Source: Methylobacterium aquaticum (GTDB lineage: Bacteria > Pseudomonadota > Alphaproteobacteria > Rhizobiales > Beijerinckiaceae). Taken from it: a stretch of DNA of 64,000 bases. Shown here one piece after another: positions 6,447 through 15,149 of the stretch. The stretch is from assembly GCF_016804325.1 (NCBI RefSeq), contig NZ_CP043627.1, positions 4,933,501-4,997,500 on the forward strand. The letters run 5' to 3'. The position numbers and the translations under genes were made by a program. The notes below the pieces were generated by a model. The model ran no database searches. It saw nothing but the letters and a program-made list of their open reading frames with translations, and had not been told where the DNA came from. Position 1 is the first letter of the stretch. The number at the start of each line of letters is the position of its first letter.

Positions 6447-8072
6447 TCACGCCCCTCCCCGCTCCCGGAGCGCCCGCCGGATGATCTTCCCCGTCGCGGT
6501 CATCGGCAGGTCCTCGACGAAGGCGACGTGGCGCGGGTATTCGTGGGCGGCGAGCCGGGTACGCACGAAGTCCTGGATCGCGCGGGCGAGGTCGGGCGTG
6601 CCCTCGACGCCGTTTTTGAGAACGATGAAGGCCTTCACCGCCTCGGTCCGGACCGGGTCGGGCACGCCGACGACGCCGCACAAAGCCACCGCCGGGTGGC
6701 GCAGCAGGCAATCCTCGATCTCGCCCGGCCCGATCCGGTAGCCCGACGAGGTGATCACGTCGTCGTCGCGGCCGACGAACCACAGGAAGCCGTCCGGGTC
6801 GCGCCGGCCGAGATCGCCGGTGATCAGCCAGTCGCCGATGTACTTCTTCTCCGTCGCCTCGGGGTTCTGCCAGTAACCGAGGAACATCACCGGGTCGGGC
6901 CGGCGCACCGCGATGTGACCGGTCGTGCCGTCCGGCACCTCGCGGCCCTCCCCGTCGATGATGCGGACGTCGTGGCCGGGCACCGACTTGCCCATGGCAC
7001 CGGGCCGGGCCGGGAACAGGTCGGCACAGGACGACACGACGAGGTTGCACTCGGTCTGGCCGTAGAACTCGTTGATCGGCACGCTGAGAACCGTCTCGCC
7101 CCAGGCCAGCATCTCCGTCCCCAGGCTCTCGCCGCCGCTGCCGACCGAGCGGAGGTTCAGGCCCGGATAGGGCGCCGCGCGGGTCTGGCGCATCAGCTTC
7201 ATGGCGGTCGGCGGCAGGAAGACGTTGCGCACCTCCTGCTCGGCCATCAGGCGGAACGCCCCTTCCGGATCGAACTTCTTCGCCCGGTGCGAGACCACCG
7301 GCACGCCGTGATGCAGGGCCGGCAGCAGCACGTCGAGGAGGCCGCCGATCCAGGCCCAGTCCGCCGGGGTCCAGAACCGGTCGCCCGGTTGCGGCAGGAA
7401 GCGCTGGGGCATCTCGACCCCGGGCAGGTGGCCGAGCAGCACCCGGTGGGCGTGGAGCGCGCCCTTCGGATCGCCGGTGGTGCCGGACGTGTAGATGATG
7501 ACCGCCGGGTCGTCGGCGGCGGTATCGACCGGCGTGAAGGCGTCCGAGGCTCGCGCGCACAGGGCGTGGAAATCCTCCGCGCCCTCCTCCGCTCCGTCGA
7601 TGCAGTAGACCCGCTCCAGCGCGGGCAGCGCTTCGCGCAAAGCCGCCAGCAGCACGGCGCCGGCCCGGTCGGTGACGACGGCCCTGGCGCCGCTGTTGCC
7701 GAGGCGGTAGCGGAGCGCGTCGGGCCCGAACAGCACGAAGAGCGGGATGGTGACGAGCCCGGCCCGGAAGCCGGTGATATGGGCGATGGCGGTCTCGGGC
7801 GATTGCGGCAGCAGCACGCCGATCCGGTCGCCGCGGGCGAGCCCGTGCGCCGTCAGGACGTTGGCGAAGCGGTTCGACAGCCGGCGCAGGTCGTCGAAGC
7901 CGTAACGCTGCACGGCGCCGTCATGGTCGAGATGAATCAGCGCGAGCGGGTTGCCCGGGGCGTGCCGGTCGCAGATGTCGGTGCCGATGTTGTAGCGGGC
8001 CGGGATCCGCCAGCGGAATTTTTCGAGGAGGTCGGCGTAGCTGTCCGCGCGTTGCAGCATCGGCGTTCCCAC
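6447..8072 (-). CDS. AMP-binding acyl-CoA synthetase (medium-chain/acetyl-CoA synthetase-like)
   Basis: 541-residue adenylate-forming enzyme that activates a carboxylic acid with ATP and CoA. Visible motifs: YTSGTTGDPKG (phosphate-binding A3, about residue 190), FYGQTE (A5, about 335), TGD in GDWLITGDLGR (A7), and PMTATGKIIRR (A10, about 520) with the acetylatable catalytic Lys. The long N terminus and RIPARYNIG resemble the medium-chain (MACS) subfamily, but the substrate cannot be fixed. The start may instead be the Met at residue 5. A palindrome AACGATCGTT upstream suggests a TetR-type operator. Confidence 0.88.
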   Translation of the reverse strand: MGTPMLQRADSYADLLEKFRWRIPARYNIGTDICDRHAPGNPLALIHLDHDGAVQRYGFDDLRRLSNRFANVLTAHGLARGDRIGVLLPQSPETAIAHITGFRAGLVTIPLFVLFGPDALRYRLGNSGARAVVTDRAGAVLLAALREALPALERVYCIDGAEEGAEDFHALCARASDAFTPVDTAADDPAVIIYTSGTTGDPKGALHAHRVLLGHLPGVEMPQRFLPQPGDRFWTPADWAWIGGLLDVLLPALHHGVPVVSHRAKKFDPEGAFRLMAEQEVRNVFLPPTAMKLMRQTRAAPYPGLNLRSVGSGGESLGTEMLAWGETVLSVPINEFYGQTECNLVVSSCADLFPARPGAMGKSVPGHDVRIIDGEGREVPDGTTGHIAVRRPDPVMFLGYWQNPEATEKKYIGDWLITGDLGRRDPDGFLWFVGRDDDVITSSGYRIGPGEIEDCLLRHPAVALCGVVGVPDPVRTEAVKAFIVLKNGVEGTPDLARAIQDFVRTRLAAHEYPRHVAFVEDLPMTATGKIIRRALRERGGA

Positions 8073-8112
8073 CCATCGATCGTCATGGGGACCGTTCGGC
8101 GGTCCTTCGATT

Positions 8113-8125
8113 GAAACGATCGTTC
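8113..8125 (-). promoter_or_regulatory. Candidate TetR-type operator
   Basis: The 10-bp perfect palindrome AACGATCGTT (8115-8124), followed by a partial repeat CATTCGTT, lies about 45 bases upstream of the acyl-CoA synthetase start. TetR-family regulators of fatty-acid genes use operators of this style. No regulator gene is adjacent. Confidence 0.4.
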
Positions 8126-8223
8126 ATTCGTTTTTTGGTGTCAACATGGGTGGGGGCGGGATGCGCGACGGGGATAGCAGGAGGGCGCGTGCAATCATGA
8201 CCCTCACCGCGTCCCATCCGCGC

Positions 8224-8350
8224 CCTCATCCTGAGGTGTTGGCCGATCCGCGATCGGCTGACCTCGAAGGAGGGCTCCAGGGATCGCGAGACTTCTGGAA
8301 GTCTCCTTCGAGGTCAGTCCATCAAGATGGACTGACACCTCAGGATGAGG
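8224..8350. repeat. Family A palindromic core without terminal ends
   Basis: Same nested palindrome as the family A elements (outer arms CCTCATCCTGAGGTG/CACCTCAGGATGAGG, inner CCTCGAAGGAGGGCTCCAG), but no GAGCCTGTTTGA-like end is present on either side. It lies between the acyl-CoA synthetase and permease genes. A second hairpin (AGTCCATCAAGATGGACT) replaces part of the right arm. Confidence 0.7.
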
Positions 8351-8386
8351 TCGCGGGTGGGACGGATGGAGGATGAATGATCCCCC

Positions 8387-9211
8387 TCACCCCCCCTTCA
8401 CCGCCCCCGCCGTCAGCCCGGCGACGATCTGGCGCTGGGCGACGACCGTCAGGACCAGCACCGGAAGCGTCACGATTAAGGCCGCCGCCGCGAGCGGGCC
8501 CCAGCTCAGCTGGTCGAACGAGATCATGTTGTAGACCGCGACCGGCAGGGTCCGGGTCTCGCGCCCGGCGAGCACGATGCCGAAGACGAAGTTGTTCCAG
8601 GAGAAGATCACCGCCAGGATCATCGCGACCGCGATGCCCGGCTTGGCGATCGGCAGCGCCACGTAGCGGAAGACCTGCCAGCGGCTGGCGCCGTCGATGA
8701 CGGCGGCCTCCTCCAGTTCGAGCGGCGTGGTCTCGAAATAGCCGATCATGATCCAGATCACGATCGGCACCGTGACGACGAGGTGGATGATGATCTGCGG
8801 CCACAAGGTGCCGAGAAGCCCGAGCCACTGGAACAGCAGGAAGAGCGGGATCAGGTAGGACAGGCCCGGGGTGATGCGGGCGACGAGGATCACCACCGCG
8901 GCCTTGGCCGCCTTCATCCGGGCGATGCCGTAGCCCGCCGGCACCCCGACGAGGAGCGCGAGCAGCGTCGCCGTGCCGGTGACCAGCAGGCTGTTGAGGA
9001 AGTAGGTCGAGAACCGGTTCGATTCGAGGACGTCGGTGTAGTTCTTCCAGGCGAAGCGCTCGGGGATCAGCACCGGCGGATAGGCGGCGTTGTCGATCTC
9101 GTACTTGACCGAGAGCGACAGCATCCAGACGAAGAACAGGATCACCGGCGAGACGATGACGAGGACGGCGAAGAGCAGGGCGGCCTGCTTCAGGAGCCAG
9201 CGCCAGTTCAT
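8387..9211 (-). CDS. Sugar ABC transporter permease (MalG/UgpE type)
   Basis: 274-residue inner-membrane permease with about six transmembrane segments, the first near residues 10-32. The EAA loop is EEAAVIDGASRWQVFRYVALPIAKP, the surface that contacts the ATPase. The C-terminal hydrophobic helix and length match the second permease of CUT1 carbohydrate importers. The start overlaps the stop of the upstream permease gene (ATGA, 9208-9211), so the two are translationally coupled. No ATP-binding subunit gene follows; a family A core and the acyl-CoA synthetase gene come next. Confidence 0.9.
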   Translation of the reverse strand: MNWRWLLKQAALLFAVLVIVSPVILFFVWMLSLSVKYEIDNAAYPPVLIPERFAWKNYTDVLESNRFSTYFLNSLLVTGTATLLALLVGVPAGYGIARMKAAKAAVVILVARITPGLSYLIPLFLLFQWLGLLGTLWPQIIIHLVVTVPIVIWIMIGYFETTPLELEEAAVIDGASRWQVFRYVALPIAKPGIAVAMILAVIFSWNNFVFGIVLAGRETRTLPVAVYNMISFDQLSWGPLAAAALIVTLPVLVLTVVAQRQIVAGLTAGAVKGG

Positions 9212-10143
9212 GCCACCGCCCCTTGCGTGCGCTTGCGGACCACCAGCAGGGCGGCGGCGAGCGCGATGATGAGGAGGAAGAACACCACGGCGATCGCCGA
9301 GCCGTAGCCGACGTCGTAATAGGCGAAGGCGACGCTGTAGAGGTAGATGTTGATCGTCTCCGATGCCGTGCCCGGCCCTCCTTGCGTGATCGCGAAGATG
9401 ATGTCGAAGCTCTTCACCGCGTCGATCATCCGGATCATCGCGGCGACGAACAGGAACGGCGCCACCAGCGGCAGGGTGATGTGGCGGAACATCTGCCAGA
9501 TCGAGGCGCCGTCGATCTGCGCGCTCTCGTAGGGCTCGGTCGGGAGCGCCGCGAGGCCGCCGAGCACGATCAGCATGACGAGCGGGGTCCATTGCCAGGT
9601 CTCGACCAGGACCAGCGACGGGATCACGGTCGCCGGATGGAACACCCAGAGCTGGGCCGGAATGCCGACGAGCGAGAGCAGATAGTTCAGCACCCCGAGC
9701 TGCGGGTGGAACATCATGGTCCAGACCAGCGCGATGGCGACGGGCGTCGCCATCATCGGCAGGATGAACACGCCGCGCAGGAAGCCGCGCAACGGGAACT
9801 TGGCGTGGAACACGCAGGCCGCCAGCGTCCCGAGGACCAGCGGCAGAATCACCGAGAGCGCGGTATAGAGAAGCGTCTGCCACACCGCGTCGAGGAAGCG
9901 CGGATCGGTCGGCAGCCGGGTGTAGTTGGAGAGGCCGACGAAGGCCGGCGCGGCGCCGACCTTCCATTCGTGCACGCTCATCCACAGGGTGAAGGCCCAC
10001 GGAAAGACGATCACCCCGACGACGACGACGAGAGCCGGCACCACGAAGGGCCAGTAGCCCGGGGGGCGCCAGCGGGGAGCGGGCGCGGCCTCGTCGGCCG
10101 ATGACAGGTCGTCCGCGGGCGATGCGAGGCCGGCCCGCACCAT
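9208..10143 (-). CDS. Sugar ABC transporter permease (MalF/UgpA type)
   Basis: 311-residue permease with an N-terminal cytoplasmic tail and six predicted transmembrane helices. The EAA loop YESAQIDGASIWQMFRHITLPLVAP lies in the C-terminal half. It pairs with the downstream MalG-like permease through a 4-base overlap and with the upstream binding protein, whose stop shares a base with this start (TGATG at 10143). The three genes form one unit for uptake of a carbohydrate, polyol or related solute; the solute is not identifiable from sequence. Confidence 0.9.
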   Translation of the reverse strand: MVRAGLASPADDLSSADEAAPAPRWRPPGYWPFVVPALVVVVGVIVFPWAFTLWMSVHEWKVGAAPAFVGLSNYTRLPTDPRFLDAVWQTLLYTALSVILPLVLGTLAACVFHAKFPLRGFLRGVFILPMMATPVAIALVWTMMFHPQLGVLNYLLSLVGIPAQLWVFHPATVIPSLVLVETWQWTPLVMLIVLGGLAALPTEPYESAQIDGASIWQMFRHITLPLVAPFLFVAAMIRMIDAVKSFDIIFAITQGGPGTASETINIYLYSVAFAYYDVGYGSAIAVVFFLLIIALAAALLVVRKRTQGAVA

Positions 10144-11489
10144 CACGCCTTCTCGCTGCGCTCGAGGATCGGCCGGTACTGCTCGGCCGCCTTCTTCAGC
10201 TCGGCCGCCGGGTCGGCCCCCGACAGGGTCGCGGTCACGGCCGAGCCGACGATGTCGCGGAACTCCGCCACCGGCACCACGACGGGCAAGCCGAGCTTGC
10301 TGATCTTGGCCGAGCCGATCACCGAATCGAGCCATTCGCGCGGCATCTTCACGCCCTGCTGGACCTCCGCGTCGCTCAGGATCGAGTCGCGGAATGGCAC
10401 GCCGCCGCCGGCCTGGAGCAGCCGCCCGCCCATCAGCTTCGACACCGCCCATTGGCAGTAGAGGTAGCCGGCCTCCTTCTTGGTGCTCGCCGACGCGACG
10501 CCGATGCCGTCGCCGTAGGTGGCCGAGGCGTGGTCCTTCGGGCCCTTGGGCACCACGGCGTAGCCGACCTTGCCGACGACGCGCGAGGCGTTCGGATCCT
10601 CCAGCGGCGGCGCCCAGCCGACGCCGTCGAGCCACATCGCCGCCCGGCCCTGCGTGAAGGCGGCCATCGACTCCATCCAGTTGAAGCCGACGACGCCGGG
10701 GGGCGCGGTCTTGGTGAGCAGGCGCTGGTAGAGCTTCGTCGCCTCCACGGCCTCCGGGCCGTCGATGAGCAGGTTGCCCTTGTCGTCGAGGAAGCGGCCG
10801 CCATAGGCGAGGAAGAATGCGCCCCACAGAGCCATGTTGGCGTTGCGCAGGCCCCGTCCGACGAAGCCGTAGGTGCCGGCCTTCGGGTCGGTCAGCGTCT
10901 CGGCCGCCCGCATCATGTCGTCGAAGGTCTCGGGGTAGGCGACGTTCTTCTTCTGGAACAGCTCCTTGTTCCAGTAGAGGATGAAGTAATCGACCGAGAG
11001 CGGCAGCGAGCGCATCTCGCCGTTCGGCGTCTTGGCGTATTGCAGGCCGGCGGAACTGAAATCGGCCTCCTTCAGGGACGGCTCGGTCAGGTTCGGGTCC
11101 TTCATGAACCCGGAGAGGTCGGCGAGCCAGCCGGCCTTGTCGAACTGGCGCTTCTGGACGTGGTAGCTCAGGTGCACCACGTCGAAGCTCGGCCGGCCCG
11201 AGGTCAGCTCGATGACGATCTTCTGGCGCTGCTGCTGCTCGGGGATCACCTCGGAGGAGACCTTGATCCCGGTGAGCGCCGTGAACTCGGCGGCGCTGCG
11301 GTGGAGCAGGTCGCCGCGGGGCCCCTTGATCAGGTTGACCTCGAGGGTGGTGCCGGCGTGCTTCTTCCAGTCCACCGCCGCGAAAGCGGGGCGCGCACCC
11401 ATCAACCCGAGTCCGGCCGCGGCCGCGCCGGAGGCCAGGAGGCTGCGACGGCTCGGGCCGCCGCGAGAAATCTCGCCCATCGTTTCCAC
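10143..11489 (-). CDS. Sugar ABC transporter substrate-binding protein
   Basis: 448-residue periplasmic binding protein of the extracellular solute-binding family 1 type. It has a twin-arginine style signal (SRRSLLASG then an AAAAGLGLMG hydrophobic core, cleavage after AFA). Later motifs such as FDVVHLSYHVQK, YFILYWNKELFQ and FTQGRAAMWLDGVG are typical of CUT1 ligand receptors. The Met at residue 4 is an alternative start. It heads a three-gene importer operon lacking an ATPase gene. A 13-bp triple repeat lies in the upstream region. Confidence 0.9.
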   Translation of the reverse strand: METMGEISRGGPSRRSLLASGAAAAGLGLMGARPAFAAVDWKKHAGTTLEVNLIKGPRGDLLHRSAAEFTALTGIKVSSEVIPEQQQRQKIVIELTSGRPSFDVVHLSYHVQKRQFDKAGWLADLSGFMKDPNLTEPSLKEADFSSAGLQYAKTPNGEMRSLPLSVDYFILYWNKELFQKKNVAYPETFDDMMRAAETLTDPKAGTYGFVGRGLRNANMALWGAFFLAYGGRFLDDKGNLLIDGPEAVEATKLYQRLLTKTAPPGVVGFNWMESMAAFTQGRAAMWLDGVGWAPPLEDPNASRVVGKVGYAVVPKGPKDHASATYGDGIGVASASTKKEAGYLYCQWAVSKLMGGRLLQAGGGVPFRDSILSDAEVQQGVKMPREWLDSVIGSAKISKLGLPVVVPVAEFRDIVGSAVTATLSGADPAAELKKAAEQYRPILERSEKA

Positions 11490-11569
11490 CCTTGACGATC
11501 CGCCCGGATCTGATGCCCGGGCTTGTTCGAGGCGGGTCCGGTTCTCCGGTCCCCGTGGCGCCGCTTTCG

Positions 11570-11608
11570 CCCTTGGCGTCGACCCTTGCCGTCGACCCTT
11601 GGCGTCGC
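11570..11608. repeat. 13-bp tandem repeat, three copies
   Basis: CCCTTGGCGTCGA, CCCTTGCCGTCGA and CCCTTGGCGTCGC in direct order, each 13 bases, about 80 bases upstream of the ABC binding protein gene. Confidence 0.8.
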
Positions 11609-11699
11609 GAAGCGGCAGCGCTGCCGCGAGCCTAGTGCAAGAGTTGCGGCCGTGGGAAGCGGCTCACCGCGACGGTCCCGAAAAATCCGCCGGGACCGG

Positions 11700-12848
11700 C
11701 TATGCCGACGCGAGATTCACCGTCAGGGAAAAGCAGGCGCCTCCCTGGCCCGTGACCGAGAGTTCGCCGCCGAGCTGGCGGGCCAGCCCGTGGATCACCC
11801 GCATGCCGAGGCTGCGGCGTGCGGCGGCCGTATCGAACCCCTCCGGCAGGCCGACGCCGTCATCCGAGACGCTGAGGCGGAACCGCCCCTCGCCCTCCGG
11901 CACCGCCGCGACCCGCACCGGGCCGTGGCCGCCGGGATAGGCGTACTTGACCGCGTTGGTGACGAGCTCGTTGACGAACAGCCCCAGCGGGATCGCGAGG
12001 TCGGCCGGGATCGGCATCGCGGGGGCCTCGCAGGTGATGGCGTGGCCGGGCGCGCTCTCGCGCAGCTTCTCGCACAGGGAGCCGAGGAAGCCCGACAGCT
12101 CCACCGCCGCCAGATCCGGCTGGCGCCAGAGCTGGTCGTGGACCTGCGCCACCGCCTCGACCCGCGAGCGGGCATCCGCCAGGGCGTCGCGGGCCTGCTG
12201 GTCCTCGGTGGTGCGGGCCTGGAGCGAGAGCAGGCCGGCCACGGTGGCGAGGCTGTTCTTGACCCGGTGGCTCATCTCGCGGGTGAGCAGCTCCTGGCGG
12301 TCGAGGGCGGCCTGGAGGCGGGCTTCCGCGCGCTGACGCTCGATGGCGCCGCCGAGCAGGTTGGCGAAGCCCTGCATGAAGGCGATGTCGGCCTCATCGA
12401 ACTGGCCCTCGCGGGTGTCATCGACCTCGAGCACGCCGAAATCGCCCTCGCGATTCTGGATCAGCACGTTGAGGGCCCGGCGCACGCCGTGATCGGCCAT
12501 CAGCTGCGGGGTGCGGAAGCGGCGCTCGTTCTCGAGGTGGTTCGAGATCACCGGTCGCCCGGTCTTGAGGGCGTAGCCCGCCGGAGAGGCGAGGTCGGCC
12601 CCCACCAGGGCGTGACCGACCACGTTCGGCCCCCAGCCGACGCCCGCGATGACCAGGAGCGTATCCCGGTCCGGCTTGTATTCCAGCGCCTTGCAGAACT
12701 GGGCCGACATCCCGTCCGCGCAGAGTTCCGTGGCGCGCTGCAGCAGCCGGCCGAGATCGTCGGCGCGCAGGGCCTCGACACCGAATTCGGACAGGATCTT
12801 CTGCTGCTTCAGGCGGTAATCGAGGTCCGGACGGCTGAGCTCCGCCAT
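11700..12848 (-). CDS. GAF-domain sensor histidine kinase (HisKA_2/HWE type)
   Basis: 382-residue cytoplasmic kinase without membrane segments. A GAF domain occupies about residues 20-165. It is followed by the phosphoacceptor region TREMSHRVKNSLATVAGLLSLQAR, where the His precedes RVKNSL as in the HisKA_2/HWE class, and an ATPase domain with FVNELVTNAVKYAYP (N box), DDGVGLPEG (G1) and SLGMRVI (G2). The ATG at 12848 starts just before the coiled N-terminal helix. These kinases often feed the general stress response in alphaproteobacteria. No cognate receiver is adjacent, so it is an orphan here. Confidence 0.9.
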   Translation of the reverse strand: MAELSRPDLDYRLKQQKILSEFGVEALRADDLGRLLQRATELCADGMSAQFCKALEYKPDRDTLLVIAGVGWGPNVVGHALVGADLASPAGYALKTGRPVISNHLENERRFRTPQLMADHGVRRALNVLIQNREGDFGVLEVDDTREGQFDEADIAFMQGFANLLGGAIERQRAEARLQAALDRQELLTREMSHRVKNSLATVAGLLSLQARTTEDQQARDALADARSRVEAVAQVHDQLWRQPDLAAVELSGFLGSLCEKLRESAPGHAITCEAPAMPIPADLAIPLGLFVNELVTNAVKYAYPGGHGPVRVAAVPEGEGRFRLSVSDDGVGLPEGFDTAAARRSLGMRVIHGLARQLGGELSVTGQGGACFSLTVNLASA

Positions 12849-13113
12849 CGTCTGATGTCCTGTCCTTTCCCTGCGCGAGAGGCGGGGTCCGTGCTGCCGG
12901 GGCTGAGGCCGGCAGCGTGGCCGGACCGATATCCCTGAGTGGGGCCACGTCTGCCGGGGCGGGTCAAGCGCGCAGGCAGGGGGAGCCAGGATGCCGCACG
13001 GCACCATCCCCAGGCCCCAGGTTCCTGTATCGCCTTCCGGGCCCGGCCCTGTCGGTGCACCGCGTGCGGCCCATATGATACGGTGCGATGCACAAGACCA
13101 GGAGTGCGGAGCC

Positions 13114-13323
13114 GTGCTGCGCCTCGTCGCCCTCGGGATCATCCTGACCGCCGCCGTAACGATCGTGGTCGGCCTGTTGCGGCCGCCATCGGTCCGGGCA
13201 CAACAGGAGGAGAGTTCCTGCCGCCCTCCCCTCAAATTCGCCGCCGGTGCCTGCGTGGCGCAATGCCCGGCCGGCTACGAGGATCGCGGACGGGTGTGCG
13301 TCTTCCGCAGCCTGTCGCGCTGA
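13114..13323 (+). CDS. Small secreted cysteine-containing protein
   Basis: 69 residues if started at GTG 13114, which has AGGAG nine bases upstream. The N terminus is a hydrophobic signal or anchor (LRLVALGIILTAAVTIVVGLL), and the mature part carries four cysteines in a C-x9-C-x3-C-x9-C-like pattern (SSCRPPLKFAAGACVAQC...VCVF). An ATG at 13075 would add 13 residues. The pattern suggests a small disulfide-bonded periplasmic protein. I do not recognise the family. Confidence 0.6.
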   Translation: MLRLVALGIILTAAVTIVVGLLRPPSVRAQQEESSCRPPLKFAAGACVAQCPAGYEDRGRVCVFRSLSR

Positions 13324-13327
13324 ACCG

Positions 13328-13696
13328 TCAGGCCGCGTCGGCCTCCGGCGCCGACATTGCGTGCGCGTCGCCCCAGGCCTTGAGCGCCCGGATCACCGGT
13401 TCGAGGCTGCGGCCAAGCGCCGTCAGGCGGTATTCCACGCGCGGCGGCACCTCGGCATAGACGGTGCGATGCAGGAACCCGTCCGCCTCCAATTCGCGCA
13501 GCTGGTTGGTCAGCATGCGCTGGGTCACGTTCGGCATCCGGCGGCGCAGGGCGTTGAACCGGAGGGAATCCTCCGGCGCCTCGGCCAGCAGGTGGTAGAG
13601 GATCACGCCCTTCCACTTGCCGTCGATGAGTTGCAGCGTCGCCTCGACGGCGCAGCCCGGGCTGCAATCCAGGCTGCGGTGCCGGGTGCGGGCCAT
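13328..13696 (-). CDS. HxlR-family transcriptional regulator
   Basis: 122-residue winged-helix regulator. CSPGCAVEATLQLIDGKWK is the classical HxlR N terminus (Cys, then GKWKGVILYHL), followed by RRRMPNVTQRMLTNQLRELEADGFLHRTVY as the recognition and wing region. HxlR proteins often respond to electrophiles or aldehydes and control a divergent oxidoreductase. Here the quinone-oxidoreductase-like gene at 13885 is divergent across a 188-bp gap, the expected arrangement. A GTG one codon upstream (13699) is an alternative start. The two N-terminal cysteines could be redox sensors. Confidence 0.9.
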   Translation of the reverse strand: MARTRHRSLDCSPGCAVEATLQLIDGKWKGVILYHLLAEAPEDSLRFNALRRRMPNVTQRMLTNQLRELEADGFLHRTVYAEVPPRVEYRLTALGRSLEPVIRALKAWGDAHAMSAPEADAA

Positions 13697-13884
13697 CACG
13701 GTATCCTTTTCGACACTATGGGCGCTTCATGTGCGTTCTTGCGCAGGCTGAGGGTAGCGGTCATCTGCGCCTCAGTCATCCCTGAGCAGTCCTGCTCGCG
13801 CAGGCCCGCCCAGGTTCTCGTTTCGCATCATTCCCTTCGCCGAACCGGTGACCACTTCGGCGAATGATGCAGAGGAGCCCGCCC

Positions 13885-14901
13885 ATGCGCGCCGTCGGTT
13901 ACCAGACCTCGCTGTCGATCGAGGACGAAGCCGCCCTCCAGGACATCACCCTGCCCCGCCCGGAGCCCACCGGCCGCGACCTTCTCGTCGAGGTCCGGGC
14001 GGTGTCGGTGAACCCCGTCGACACCAAGGTGCGCCGCCGTGCCGCCCCGGAGGCCGGTGGCTGGAAGGTCCTGGGCTGGGACGCCGCCGGCATCGTCGTG
14101 GCGGCGGGGCCCGAGGCGACGCGGTTCCGCCCCGGTGACGAGGTGTTCTATGCCGGCGCCCTGGAGCGCCCCGGCACCAATGCCGAGTTCCACCTCGTTG
14201 ACGAGCGCATCGTCGGCCACAAGCCCGCCTCGCTCTCCTTCGCCGAGGCCGCGGCCCTGCCGCTGACCGCGATCACCGCCTGGGAGACGCTGTTCGACCG
14301 GCTCGACGTGCGTAAAGTCGTGCCCGGCGCGGCCAAGGCCGTGCTGATCGTCGGCGGGGCCGGCGGCGTCGGCTCGATCGCGACGCAGCTGGCGCGTCAG
14401 CTCACCGACCTCACTGTCATCACGACCGCCTCGCGGCCGGAGACGCAGGCGTGGAGCCGGGAACTCGGCGCCCATCACGTGGTCGATCACGGAGCTTCGC
14501 TGGCGCAGGCCGTGGCGGATCTCGGCCTCGGCGCCCCGGGCCTGGTCTTCTCGACCACCCACACCGACAGCCACCTCGCGGCGATCGTCGAGTTGATGGC
14601 GCCCCAAGGGCGGCTCGCGCTGATCGACGACCCGGCGACGCTCGACGTGTCGCTCCTCAAGCGCAAGAGCCTGTCGCTGCACTGGGAGTTCATGTTCACC
14701 CGACCGATGTTCGGCACCGTCGACATCGGGGCGCAGGGTGAGTTGCTGGACGAGGTGGCACGCCTCGTCGAGGCCGGGCGCTTGCGCACGACGCTCGCCG
14801 AGCATTTCGGCCCGATCAACGCCGCGAACCTGCGCCGGGCGCACGCGCTCCTGGAGAGCGGGCGGGCGAAGGGGAAAATCGTGCTGGAAGGGTTTGCTTG
14901 A
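13885..14901 (+). CDS. Zinc-independent MDR alcohol dehydrogenase/quinone oxidoreductase
   Basis: 338-residue medium-chain reductase of the ZADH/YcjQ-like 'zinc-binding alcohol dehydrogenase family' group. GroES-like N-terminal domain (1-125), Rossmann domain with VLIVGGAGGVGSIATQLA (about 150-170). It lacks the Cys/His zinc ligands of true ADHs, as in NADPH:quinone reductases. AGAGGAG seven bases before ATG 13885 fixes the start over the upstream in-frame ATG. It is probably induced through the divergent HxlR regulator and reduces quinones or reactive carbonyls. Confidence 0.88.
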   Translation: MRAVGYQTSLSIEDEAALQDITLPRPEPTGRDLLVEVRAVSVNPVDTKVRRRAAPEAGGWKVLGWDAAGIVVAAGPEATRFRPGDEVFYAGALERPGTNAEFHLVDERIVGHKPASLSFAEAAALPLTAITAWETLFDRLDVRKVVPGAAKAVLIVGGAGGVGSIATQLARQLTDLTVITTASRPETQAWSRELGAHHVVDHGASLAQAVADLGLGAPGLVFSTTHTDSHLAAIVELMAPQGRLALIDDPATLDVSLLKRKSLSLHWEFMFTRPMFGTVDIGAQGELLDEVARLVEAGRLRTTLAEHFGPINAANLRRAHALLESGRAKGKIVLEGFA

Positions 14902-14972
14902 GGAGCGGCCCAGGTCGAAGCGCGATCGTCCAGATCACGTCCAGCGCTTGACCGACGGCCCCACCTCACAGG

Positions 14973-15110
14973 GGCATCCCGGGGCCGCGCAGCGGCGCCC
15001 GGGATCCAGAGCCGCCGAGTGTCCAGAATACGGCGGATCGCGTTACGATTGATCCTGTCCCACCTGCGGTTCTGGATTCCGGGCTCCGCTGCGCGGCCCC
15101 GGAATGACCA
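14973..15110. repeat. Opposed pair of REP-like palindromes (family B)
   Basis: GCATCCCGGGGCCGCGC...GGGATCCAGA (14973-15013) faces an inverted relative TTCTGGATTCCGGGCTCC...CCCCGGAATGACC (15070-15110) across about 56 bases. Both are palindromic. The pair sits between the 3' ends of convergent genes and could form a large bidirectional hairpin. Confidence 0.7.
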
Positions 15111-15149
15111 GGAGGGTGGACGGTTTTACTGAGCAAGTTGCACGAACCG

